Source of the DNA: an uncultured Clostridium sp.
GTDB taxonomy: Bacteria > Bacillota > Clostridia > Clostridiales > Clostridiaceae
Direction: 5' to 3'
Assembly (NCBI GenBank): GCA_937927335.1
Contig: CALBDU010000023.1
Location: 16,872-80,871, forward strand
DNA: 64,000 nucleotides
Positions within the stretch are counted from its first letter, which is position 1, and each line of letters starts with the position of its first letter. Position numbers and translations under genes: made by a program. This document shows positions 42,461-51,400 of the stretch, one piece after another. Under the pieces are notes generated by a model. That model was not told where the DNA came from. It did no database searches and saw only the letters and a list, made by a program, of their open reading frames with translations.

Positions 42461-45400
42461 TTATTTAAAGTAATTCACACCAGCTTCAAATATTTTCTGA
42501 TCCTTGTTTCCTGAAATATTCTTCAGCACATTAATTCCATTTCTTTCAGAGTGAGCCATTTTGCCAAACACTCTTCCATCGGGACTTGTTATACCTTCTA
42601 CTGCATAATCAGACCCATTAAGATTATACAAGGAATCATAAGTAGCTTTACCGTTAAGGTCCACATACTGAGTTGCTATCTGTCCTTTATTAACCAGTTC
42701 CTTCATAAGCTCATCCTTGATTACAAATCGTCCTTCACCATGTGAAACCGGCACGCTGTGCAGATCTCCAAGCTCTACATTACTGAGCCATGGAGATAAT
42801 TTAGAAACTACCTTGGTAGTTACTATATGTGATATATGTCTTCCAATTCTATTATAGGTTAATGTAGGGCAATCCTCATCTATATCTCTAATTTCTCCAA
42901 ATGGCACAAGCCCCAGTTTAATTAATGCCTGAAATCCATTGCATATTCCCAGCATTAGACCGTCCCTGTTTTTCAAAAGCTCAATTACCGCATCCTTGAT
43001 TACTGGATTTCTGAATACAGTTGCTATGAATTTTCCTGATCCATCAGGCTCATCCCCTGCGCTAAAGCCACCAGGCAGCATAATGATCTGAGAATTTTTG
43101 ATTAGTCTTGCCAATTCATTTACTGATTCATTTATATGATAAGGAGTCAGGTTGTTGAATACAAATGTTTCAGCTTCAGCTCCTGCTCTTACAAAGGCTC
43201 TTGCAGAATCATACTCGCAGTTTGTCCCAGGGAAAACCGGAATGACTACTTTTGGCTTTGCAATTTTAATCACTGGAGTTTTTGTATTCTTTTCCCCGAA
43301 GGAAATATCACTTTTTAATTCTTTCCTGTAATCCTTTTTGGATGGGAATATGCTTTCCAGTGTTCCCTCCCAGGCATTTTGTATTTCGTCTAATTTAATT
43401 TCAATTTCATTTACCTCAATTGAAGGCTTGCTTTGAGTTGTTCCTATGATTTTATAATTTATATCCTTAAGCTCGCTTATATCCATACCTTTTTTCAATT
43501 CAAGGATTATTGAACCGTAACCTGGGTAAAATAAGCTGCTTTTGTCAATAAGCTTGCTGAATTTAACTCCAATTTTATTTCCAAAGCACATTTTGCTTAA
43601 AGCTTCGCATATGCCCCCTCTTTTTACTGAAATGGCTGATATGGCATATCCTTTTTCTATAAGTTCTCTTACTCTTGTGAAATTTTTCTTTAATATTTCA
43701 AAGTCAGGCACTCCATACTCATCTCTAACTGAATTGATCAATACTATATCATTGCCAGCATCCTTGAATTCAGGTGATATTACATTATCAACATTAACCG
43801 CATCCACTGCAAAGGCTACCAGGGTTGGAGGAACACTTATATCCTTAAAGCTTCCAGACATGCTGTCCTTTCCTCCAATAGCTGCTATACCAAAATTCTG
43901 TTGTGCATACAAGCCTCCCAAAAGAGCTGCGAATGGCTTTCCCCATTTTTCCTTGTCCGTACCCAGCTTTTCAAAATACTCCTGGAAGGAAAGTCTTACT
44001 CGGCTGTAATCCCCTCCGCAGGCCACTATTTTTGTAACAGCTTCTACTACAGAATACATTGCACCATGGAAAGGACTCCATTTTGAAATCTCAGGGTTAA
44101 ATCCAAAGGTCATCAGTGTGCCTGTACTAGTTTCTCCAGCCATCACCGGAAGCTTGGCTGCCATACCCTCTGCAGGTGTTCCTTGATACTTGCCTCCAAA
44201 AGGCATTAATACCGTACCTGTTCCTATGGTACTGTCAAATCTTTCTACCAGGCCCTTCTGGCTGCAAATATTTATATCCTTTAGAGTTTCCTTCCACTGG
44301 CTTGCCAGATCCAGACTGCTGTCTTCTCTTCTGAAATAATTTTCATCATATTTTGGTGCTTTGACAAATACATCAGTATTTTGTCTGATTCCATTTGTAT
44401 TGAGGAAATCTCTGCTTAAATCAACAATAGTTTTTCCTCTCCAGTTCATCTTTAGTCTGTTTTCGGCTGTAACCTCAGCAACCACTGCTGCTTCCAGGTT
44501 TTCCTCTTTTGCAAATTTTATGAATTTATCAGCGTCAGCCTTAGATACTACTACAGCCATACGCTCCTGTGATTCAGATATGGCTAGCTCCGTGCCATCA
44601 AGACCTTCATATTTCTTATTTACCTTATCAAGGTTAATTACGAGGCCATCTGTTAGTTCACCTATGGCAACAGATACTCCGCCAGCGCCAAAATCGTTAC
44701 ATCTCTTAATTAATGTGCTCACTGCAGGATTTCTAAACAGTCGCTGGATTTTTCTCTCTGTTGGTGCATTTCCCTTTTGTACCTCTGAGCCGCATGTAAG
44801 GATAGAGGTTTCAGTATGTTTTTTTGACGAGCCTGTAGCACCGCCGCAGCCATCTCTCCCGGTTCTTCCTCCTACAAGGATTACAACATCTGAAGGTACC
44901 GGCTCCATTCTCACTACGTTCTTCTTTGGAGCAGCACCAATTACAGCCCCTACTTCCATTCTTTTTGCAATATATCCATTGTCATATATTTCTGCAACCT
45001 GTCCCGTTGCAAGGCCGATCTGGTTGCCATAGGAGCTGTAGCCGTGGGCTGCTCCCTGGGTTATCTTTTTCTGCGGCAGCTTTCCCTTAAGAGTATCCTC
45101 TATGGCAGCCCTTGGATCTCCACTTCCAGTTACCCTCATAGCCTGATATACGTAGGATCTTCCGGATAATGGGTCTCTTATTGCGCCTCCAAGACATGTT
45201 GCTGCACCGCCAAAGGGTTCTATCTCCGTAGGATGGTTATGGGTCTCATTTTTAAACATAACCAGCCATTCTTCATTTTTACCGTCAACTTCAGCATTAA
45301 CTACAATACTGCATGCATTTATTTCGTCAGATATGTCAAGATCATCTAGCATACCCTTTTTTCTAAGCTCCTTCATTCCAATGACAGCTATATCCATGAG

Positions 45401-46216
45401 GCACATAGCCTTTTCCTTGTCACCGTATACATATTCCCGGCTTTTCTTATAATTTTCAAAAGCAGTTTTTATTGGAAATGAATAATGGGAATTTTCAATT
45501 TCAACATTATTTATTTTTGTCATAAAGGTTGTATGTCTGCAATGATCTGACCAATAGGTATCTATAACCTTTATTTCCGTTATGGAAGGCGCTCTTCCTT
45601 CGCTTTTGAAATATTCCTGACAAAAAGCAAGATCCTCAAGGCTCATTGCAAGACCATTATCTTCAACAAATCTGCAAAGGCCATCTTTATCTAAGTGCAG
45701 GAAGCCTTCAAGAACCTCAACATCCTCTGGAATTTCCACTTCCATTTCAAGGGATAAAGGCTTATCCAGTGAAGCTTCTCTGGAGTCAACAGGATTTATG
45801 CAATACTCCTTAATTTTTGTTAGTTCAGCTTGGCTAATATCACCTTGTATAACATAAACCTTGGAGGATAAAATATTCGGTTTTTCACCCTGGGTTATAA
45901 TCTGCACACATTGTGAGGCTGAATCTGCTCTTTGATCATACTGTCCGGGAAGATATTCCATTGCGAATACTTTATCATTTTCATCCACTTCGATTTTCTC
46001 AAAATACACCTGGTCAACTGTTTTTTCAGAAAAAATAGTGTATACCGTATCCAGTAATTCTTCTGTTTTAAGGCCTGAAATATCATATCTGTTTAAAAGT
46101 CTTATAGATTTTAAGCCTTTCAGATGCAGGCTGTCCTTTAAATCCTGCAGCAGATTTTGTGCCTCTACATCAAAGTTAGGTTTTTTTTCTACAAAAATTC
46201 TTTTCACATCACTCAT
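42461..46216 (-). CDS. purL: Phosphoribosylformylglycinamidine synthase PurL (long single-chain form)
   Basis: Fourth step of purine synthesis, converting FGAR to FGAM with glutamine. The 1251-residue single-chain protein (clostridial long form) has an N-terminal PurS-like region, two synthetase halves (KNETHNHPTEIEPFGGAATC near 320-340, GGVSVAIGEL, LPVMAGETSTGTLMTFGF) and a C-terminal glutaminase domain with VFPGTNCEYDSARAF, PGGFSAGDEPDGSG, nucleophile LMLGICNGFQALIKLG and SHGEGRF. The ATG at 46216 (AAGGAG eight bases upstream) is preferred to one 33 bases earlier. No other pur gene is in the window; a PurBox-like pair lies upstream. Confidence 0.97.
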   Translation of the reverse strand: MSDVKRIFVEKKPNFDVEAQNLLQDLKDSLHLKGLKSIRLLNRYDISGLKTEELLDTVYTIFSEKTVDQVYFEKIEVDENDKVFAMEYLPGQYDQRADSASQCVQIITQGEKPNILSSKVYVIQGDISQAELTKIKEYCINPVDSREASLDKPLSLEMEVEIPEDVEVLEGFLHLDKDGLCRFVEDNGLAMSLEDLAFCQEYFKSEGRAPSITEIKVIDTYWSDHCRHTTFMTKINNVEIENSHYSFPIKTAFENYKKSREYVYGDKEKAMCLMDIAVIGMKELRKKGMLDDLDISDEINACSIVVNAEVDGKNEEWLVMFKNETHNHPTEIEPFGGAATCLGGAIRDPLSGRSYVYQAMRVTGSGDPRAAIEDTLKGKLPQKKITQGAAHGYSSYGNQIGLATGQVAEIYDNGYIAKRMEVGAVIGAAPKKNVVRMEPVPSDVVILVGGRTGRDGCGGATGSSKKHTETSILTCGSEVQKGNAPTERKIQRLFRNPAVSTLIKRCNDFGAGGVSVAIGELTDGLVINLDKVNKKYEGLDGTELAISESQERMAVVVSKADADKFIKFAKEENLEAAVVAEVTAENRLKMNWRGKTIVDLSRDFLNTNGIRQNTDVFVKAPKYDENYFRREDSSLDLASQWKETLKDINICSQKGLVERFDSTIGTGTVLMPFGGKYQGTPAEGMAAKLPVMAGETSTGTLMTFGFNPEISKWSPFHGAMYSVVEAVTKIVACGGDYSRVRLSFQEYFEKLGTDKEKWGKPFAALLGGLYAQQNFGIAAIGGKDSMSGSFKDISVPPTLVAFAVDAVNVDNVISPEFKDAGNDIVLINSVRDEYGVPDFEILKKNFTRVRELIEKGYAISAISVKRGGICEALSKMCFGNKIGVKFSKLIDKSSLFYPGYGSIILELKKGMDISELKDINYKIIGTTQSKPSIEVNEIEIKLDEIQNAWEGTLESIFPSKKDYRKELKSDISFGEKNTKTPVIKIAKPKVVIPVFPGTNCEYDSARAFVRAGAEAETFVFNNLTPYHINESVNELARLIKNSQIIMLPGGFSAGDEPDGSGKFIATVFRNPVIKDAVIELLKNRDGLMLGICNGFQALIKLGLVPFGEIRDIDEDCPTLTYNRIGRHISHIVTTKVVSKLSPWLSNVELGDLHSVPVSHGEGRFVIKDELMKELVNKGQIATQYVDLNGKATYDSLYNLNGSDYAVEGITSPDGRVFGKMAHSERNGINVLKNISGNKDQKIFEAGVNYFK

Positions 46217-46237
46217 TTTAAATTCTCCTTGATTATA

Positions 46238-46281
46238 TTTTACGAACATTTTTTTAGTTAGTTAAAATATCATTCGCATTT
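46238..46281 (-). promoter_or_regulatory. PurBox-like inverted pair upstream of purL
   Basis: Plus strand TTTTACGAACATT (46238-46250) matches the PurR box AWWWCCGAACWWT closely, and the inverted ATCATTCGCATTT (46269-46281) reads AAATGCGAATGAT, a weaker match. The two are 18 bases apart and convergent, near the 16-17 base spacing known for PurR. They lie between the promoter and purL. Confidence 0.5.
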
Positions 46282-46311
46282 ATTATAACATAAATAACCA
46301 TACAATAACAA
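46282..46311 (-). promoter_or_regulatory. Candidate sigma-A promoter of purL
   Basis: Minus strand TTGTTA (46311-46306), 18-base spacer, TATAAT (46287-46282), about 65 bases upstream of purL and back to back with the thrE promoter. Confidence 0.55.
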
Positions 46312-46325
46312 TATCTATTGTAAAA

Positions 46326-46354
46326 TTGAGTAATATCTTTACTTATGTTATAAT
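46326..46354 (+). promoter_or_regulatory. Sigma-A promoter of the ThrE-type exporter genes
   Basis: TTGAGT (46326-46331), 17-base spacer, TATAAT (46349-46354), 24 bases before the start codon. Confidence 0.7.
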
Positions 46355-46378
46355 ATTTCTGTTTAGAGGAGGTGGATT

Positions 46379-47152
46379 ATGGATATCAACAGGATAATAC
46401 ATATTGCTGCAAACGCCGGACGAATAATCCTTGAAAACGGCGGAGAAACCTATAGAGCAGAAGAAACCATTAACAGAATATGCAGTTCCTATGATTTGAC
46501 GGAATCAGAGTGTTTTGTGACACCTTCAATTATCATCGTATCAGCCGCCGGTAACTTTGGACAATCAATTTCAGTGATAAAAAGAATAAACAACCGTACC
46601 ATTAATCTTGAAAAGATAATACAAATAAATGACCTTTCAAGAAATATAAAAGCCATGGGCTATTCACTGGAAGCTATTGAAAACAAATTAGACAGCATTG
46701 ATCTTATCAAACCCTATGAAATGAAATTTATGGTACTTGCCTCTTCAATTGCTGCAGGCTGCCTTACCCTTGCCTTTGGCGGGGACATAAAGGATATGCT
46801 TGTTGCAGCTGTTGCCGGCGGTATTATGAAACTGCTCATAGACTTTTTATATACACTGAAAGCAAACGAATTCTTCATAAACATATTTGGAGGCTTTACA
46901 GCCACACTGATATGCCTTGCGGGAATTAAGCTTAATTTGGCTACCCATATGGATAAGGTAACTATTGGAGCATTGATGCTGCTAGTGCCAGGGCTTGCCA
47001 TTACCAATGCCATTAGAGATACCATAGCCGGTGATTTGATTTCAGGAATCATGCGGGCGGTGGAGGCATTCCTTATAGCTATAGCCGTAGCAGTAGGAAG
47101 CGGTATTGTATTTAAATTATGGTTTACCATGTTTGGAGGTATTAGCTTATGA
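46379..47152 (+). CDS. Threonine/serine exporter family protein, larger subunit (ThrE N-terminal/YjjP-like)
   Basis: Membrane protein of 257 residues matching the N-terminal ThrE (DUF1212) family. A soluble N-terminal domain (IHIAANAGRIILENGGETYRAEETINRI is the usual signature, in two stretches) precedes about five membrane segments from residue 118 on, ending AVAVGSGIVFKLWF. The family exports threonine and serine, or succinate in the E. coli YjjPB pair. The gene overlaps the next by 4 bases, which supplies the second half of a split transporter. Confidence 0.88.
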   Translation: MDINRIIHIAANAGRIILENGGETYRAEETINRICSSYDLTESECFVTPSIIIVSAAGNFGQSISVIKRINNRTINLEKIIQINDLSRNIKAMGYSLEAIENKLDSIDLIKPYEMKFMVLASSIAAGCLTLAFGGDIKDMLVAAVAGGIMKLLIDFLYTLKANEFFINIFGGFTATLICLAGIKLNLATHMDKVTIGALMLLVPGLAITNAIRDTIAGDLISGIMRAVEAFLIAIAVAVGSGIVFKLWFTMFGGISL

Positions 47153-47616
47153 TCTTTAGGGAATTTTTATTGATTATGGCTGCCACATTTTGCTTTTCCA
47201 TACTTTGTAACATCAGGGGCAAAAACATCTGTTTTGCTGCATTGGGAGGAGGAATTACCTGGATATTTTATTCCTATTCCACCAATCAGCTGCACATGGG
47301 AATATATTCTGTACTTGCAGCCTCCATGGCAGCAGGTATTTATTCTGAAATAATGGCCCGTACACTTAAAGCTCCGGTAACCGCCTTTGTAATATGCGCA
47401 ATCATCCCCCTGGTTCCCGGCGGAGGAATGTACCACACGATGCTTCAGACTGTACAGGGAAATGTTGATGCATCAGCGGCTCTTGGACTGCAGACTTTGG
47501 CTACCGCAGCCTATATAGCAGTAGGAGTATTTGTCATTACATCTTTCTTTAGAATGTCAGCAATAGTAAAGAAAAAATTAAATTTAAGAACATTAAAAAA
47601 ACATCATCCGGTTTGA
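47149..47616 (+). CDS. Threonine/serine exporter family protein, smaller subunit (ThrE C-terminal/YjjB-like)
   Basis: 155-residue integral membrane protein of the DUF3815 (ThrE_2/YjjB) family with four to five hydrophobic segments and the family loop AIIPLVPGGGMYHTMLQ (about 84-100). It overlaps the larger subunit by 4 bases, so the two are coupled and probably form a complex equal to a full-length ThrE. Closed by a strong terminator. Confidence 0.88.
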   Translation: MIFREFLLIMAATFCFSILCNIRGKNICFAALGGGITWIFYSYSTNQLHMGIYSVLAASMAAGIYSEIMARTLKAPVTAFVICAIIPLVPGGGMYHTMLQTVQGNVDASAALGLQTLATAAYIAVGVFVITSFFRMSAIVKKKLNLRTLKKHHPV

Positions 47617-47631
47617 AGATGATGTTTTTTT
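47595..47631 (+). terminator. Intrinsic terminator of the ThrE-type operon
   Basis: Arms AAAAAACATCATC / GATGATGTTTTTT around a nine-base loop; the stop codon of the second gene lies in the loop region. Confidence 0.88.
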
Positions 47632-47915
47632 AATTGATGCCCATTTGTATAAGTATGAATTGGGGGACAAATTCAATATGTTAATATTGAATATATATTA
47701 ATAATATCAATTTATTTTACATAAGTCAACGGTAAATTTATCACTAATATCATTATTACACTGTACTCTTTATTGATATATTTTAATATTTAGCAACAAT
47801 TTGATAATGTAAACGTATAATTATACGTATGAATATTTATACTTAAAATATGAATTGTAATATATTGTATCCATATTTCATAATTTATCATAGAATATTG
47901 TTCAAGGTGGTATTT
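47617..47915. other. Intergenic region before the lipoprotein gene, with inverted repeats
   Basis: About 300 AT-rich bases. It contains a nine-base inverted repeat ATTCAATAT-GTTA-ATATTGAAT (47671-47692) and a perfect 16-base palindrome ACGTATAATTATACGT (47813-47828) that includes a TATAAT. A clear -35 cannot be paired with it. No coding frame of good quality is seen; promoters for the lipoprotein and the following block probably lie here. Confidence 0.5.
47813..47828. repeat. Perfect 16-base palindrome in the region upstream of the lipoprotein gene
   Basis: ACGTATAATTATACGT, about 90 bases upstream of the lipoprotein start. It could be an operator for a dimeric regulator overlapping a -10; no known box is recognised. 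Confidence 0.45.
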
Positions 47916-48383
47916 ATGAAAAAGGCTTCATATAAACTTACACTTATCATATCAATTATTTTTCTCACAGGATGCATGGCAGGCTTTCCAATACTTTCAG
48001 AGAAAAAACCAAATAATTATTATTACACCAACCTTCTGGTTAAGGATATCAAGCTAAATAGTGCAGTGAGCTGCAAGGTTGTTGAAATGAACTATTACAG
48101 GGAGCTTGCTGTAACAGGTGAAAATTATAAGAAAGTATGTTCATCCTTTGATAAGCTTTCCGGAAGCAGTTTTATCCAGGCGCCCAAGGATTTGCCATCC
48201 AGACCAAAATTCAAATTAATTTTCTCTTGCAGCAAGGACAAATACATTGTAAATGTTTATAGCAGCAGATATGTATCTGTCAGTCCCTGGGATGGCCCCT
48301 ATGAAATGGATTATATTGATATAAGCACCCTGCCGGCATCTGTAAATCTTTATGAATTGTGTAATTTTCTTTATTCACTTTAA
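47916..48383 (+). CDS. Putative lipoprotein (unrecognised, clostridial)
   Basis: The ATG at 47916 (AAGGTGG upstream) gives 155 residues with a type II signal peptide: KKASYKLTLIISIIFLTGC, lipobox LTGC, so Cys20 would be lipidated. The mature part (YYYTNLLVKDIKLN, PRPKFKLIFSCSKDKY, DYIDISTLP) looks like a small beta-rich domain, with three further Cys. It may belong to a clostridial DUF family of small lipoproteins; I cannot name it firmly. It precedes the 1617-residue gene by 56 bases, with a weak promoter between, so linkage to that system is uncertain. Confidence 0.8.
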   Translation: MKKASYKLTLIISIIFLTGCMAGFPILSEKKPNNYYYTNLLVKDIKLNSAVSCKVVEMNYYRELAVTGENYKKVCSSFDKLSGSSFIQAPKDLPSRPKFKLIFSCSKDKYIVNVYSSRYVSVSPWDGPYEMDYIDISTLPASVNLYELCNFLYSL

Positions 48384-48407
48384 ATCCCACTGTTTAAAGT
48401 ATATAAT
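48379..48407 (+). promoter_or_regulatory. Weak candidate promoter of the large multidomain gene
   Basis: TTTAAA (48379-48384), 17-base spacer, TATAAT (48402-48407), with a leader of about 25 bases before the ATG. The -10 is consensus and the -35 poor. Confidence 0.35.
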
Positions 48408-48439
48408 CTTGTTATAAGCTTTAGCGGGAGGTTGATTCC

Positions 48440-51400
48440 ATGGATTACAACGATATTTACAGCAGGATATCAAGAAAAATGACCAGTGTAAAATGGCTGC
48501 AAAAGAATAATATCAGCAAAGAATTGATGGACAATTATCTTAGGAGTGAAAACTTTTCGGTTCTTTTAAAGGCCATGCTTATGGAAAAGGATTTTTCCTG
48601 CAGCAGAGTATTGCTGATATGCAAGGATCTCATTGAAAAAATAAGCCCTGAAGAGCCGCCTCAAGGCTGGCTCAGTTATATATACCAATATTCTTTAGGA
48701 GGCATTTTTAGTGATGCTGTCACTATTGAACTTAATCCTGCCCTGGATATTCCCTGTGAGGTCTACCTGAGATTCCTCAGAATTATCTCTCTAATAGAAA
48801 AGAATACGGATAGCGGTACCTGGCAGAGCAGGTATCCTTTAAACTTTTTAACTGAAGAGGAAGAAAATGAGCTTGAGCACCCGGAAGAATACAAGAAATT
48901 TATAAAAGCCTTTAACTTTAGTTATGTATATGAAATGATGAAATTAAGCAAGGAAGTAATGAATTACAATACTCTGGACCATATTTGCGGTGTTCACAGT
49001 CTTGCCTTAACCATAGGCAGGCAGCTGAAAAAGCTTGGGCTAAATGTAGACCTGGGCAGAGTATCCGGTGCTGCAGGAGGCCATGACATAGGTAAATATG
49101 GCTGCAAGGGCAACGAGCTTAAAAGAGTTCCAAGACTTCATTATTATTACACCGATCAATGGTTTAAACGGTATGGAATTAATTATATCAGAAATATCGC
49201 CATCAACCACTCCACGTGGGATCTGGAGCTTGAAAATCTATCTATGGAATCCCTTATTCTTATATATTGCGATTTCCGCGTTAAAAATGATGTTATTACA
49301 AGTCAAATGAAAATATACTCTCTGGAGGATTCCTTCTATGTAATTCTGGATAAACTTGAGAATGTTGACGAAGAAAAAACCAGGAGGTACAGAAAGGTTT
49401 ATGCAAAGCTGAAAGATTTTGAGGATTATCTTATTTATCTTGGGATAAATCCTGAACCCGGTCAGCTGCTTTGCATTAAGCCTGAGTCAAAGCAGTTTGC
49501 ACTGCTCCAGGGAAAGGAAATAATAGAGAACATAAAGTACACAGCAATTAATCATAATATTAATCTCATGTACCAGCTTAGAGATGAATATTCCCTTGAA
49601 AAAATTCTTGAGGCAGCCAGAAGCGAAAAGGATTGGAGAAATTTAAGGGAGTATATAAGAATCTTTGAGGAATACTCCACCTATCTCACTCAAAAGCAGA
49701 AAATTCAAACATTAAATTTCCTATACGATAATCTTGTTCATCCTGAGGATGATATAAGAAGGCATTCTGCGGAATTGATGGGTACATTAATTGCAATTTT
49801 TGACGAGGAGTACAGAAAGGAAATACCTGAAAGTGAGTCTCCAGATCTTTCTGCAATAAACAGCAGGGATATCTTCAAGGAATATCTGGAGCTTTTGACT
49901 ATGCCGGGACCTAAGCTTATCCCCTCTCATAAATTTAATATAAGATACAGCCTAAGCATTCTGGTAAATTCTTTGTTTACAAAATGCAGCAAAAATTCCA
50001 TGAATTATTATATAGATATCCTCCTTGATTATTACAAGGATACAAATTCAAAAGTTTATGAGCTTCACATCTTCCTTCTTGAAACTGCAAACTTTATTCC
50101 AATCAATAATGATAACAAAAATATACATGTATTGTTTGCCTATTTGTTTTCAATGATTGGCAAAAGAAGTATTACCACCAGGATACAAGCACTTGAAACA
50201 GCCTTAAATCTTATCAGGAGGCTTAAAAATGCAAATTATCCAGTAATTGATTTTATAAATTATTTTAAGATGGCAAACATCAGGACAAAATACTCTGTAG
50301 AAAGTCAGCTTCTTTACAAAATTACATCGGAGCTGGGTTTGGAGGAATTGTCTGAACACTATAAAAATATATGTGATATATCAAAAAAGAATTCCACAGA
50401 AATATTCCTAAGCAATTTGAAAACAGAAACAGATTGGATAAGAAAAAGAAATCAGGTTGACCTGCTTCTTGAATATGCTATGAAAAACCCAGGAAGAAGA
50501 GCTCTTCATGCTGCCATCCACTTTTGCAACCTTTTAAAGGTCAGTGAAGTTGAATGTGTAAGAAGCAGAGCAGGCAGTTCTATTCTTGAACTGATGCCTG
50601 TGCTGTCAATAGATGAGAGGAACGAAGTTGCTGTTGAACTTCTTAGAGCTCTGGAAATTGAAGGCAACAGGTTTACTGAATATATCCCCTATTATGCAGG
50701 CCAGGTATATCTATGGCTCCAGCCTAAGGAGCTGGATGAAGCCATAGATGATTCTGCAAACCGGATAAAGATATCAAAGCCAAATTTAAAGGCATTGATT
50801 TTAAAGACAGTGGGAATTGCTGTTTCCAACTATAATTTATATAAGGAAAGATTCGAGGAGTCTTTTGAAGATAACAATAACAGGCTTATAAAAATGCTGG
50901 GTATCTTGCTTAATGGACTAGGCAATTATGATTCCCGTGTAAAACAGGCAGCATTCAGTGTAATCGGCAAGGACATATTCGGAACAAACCTCCTGACATT
51001 CCAGGAAAAGCTTAATATATTCAAGCTTATAAGCAAAAAGATGCTTACTCTAATAACAGACAACAAAACCGAGGAATTATTATTCCTGGCGAAATCCGCC
51101 GGCTTTAACCATATATACAGGTTTGTATCCGATTATATGCTTCAGCACGGAGAAATTGATATTCCGGTACCAAAAAAAGTGGCATTTTTTCCTGGAACCT
51201 TCGATCCATTTTCCATCAGCCACAAGGAAATTGCCCTTTCCATAAAAGAACTGGGCTTTGAGGTATATCTTGCTGTAGACGGATTTTCCTGGTCTAAGAA
51301 GACTCTTCCAAGCCTTTTGAGAAGATACATCATAAATATGTCCATGTCAGATGTACTGGATATATACATATACCCCGACATATACCCTACCAATCTGGCA

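Noticed and set aside
44361..45032. 223-codon open frame antisense to purL
   Set aside because: Composition and position follow the purL codons on the other strand; no ribosome site or recognisable domain.
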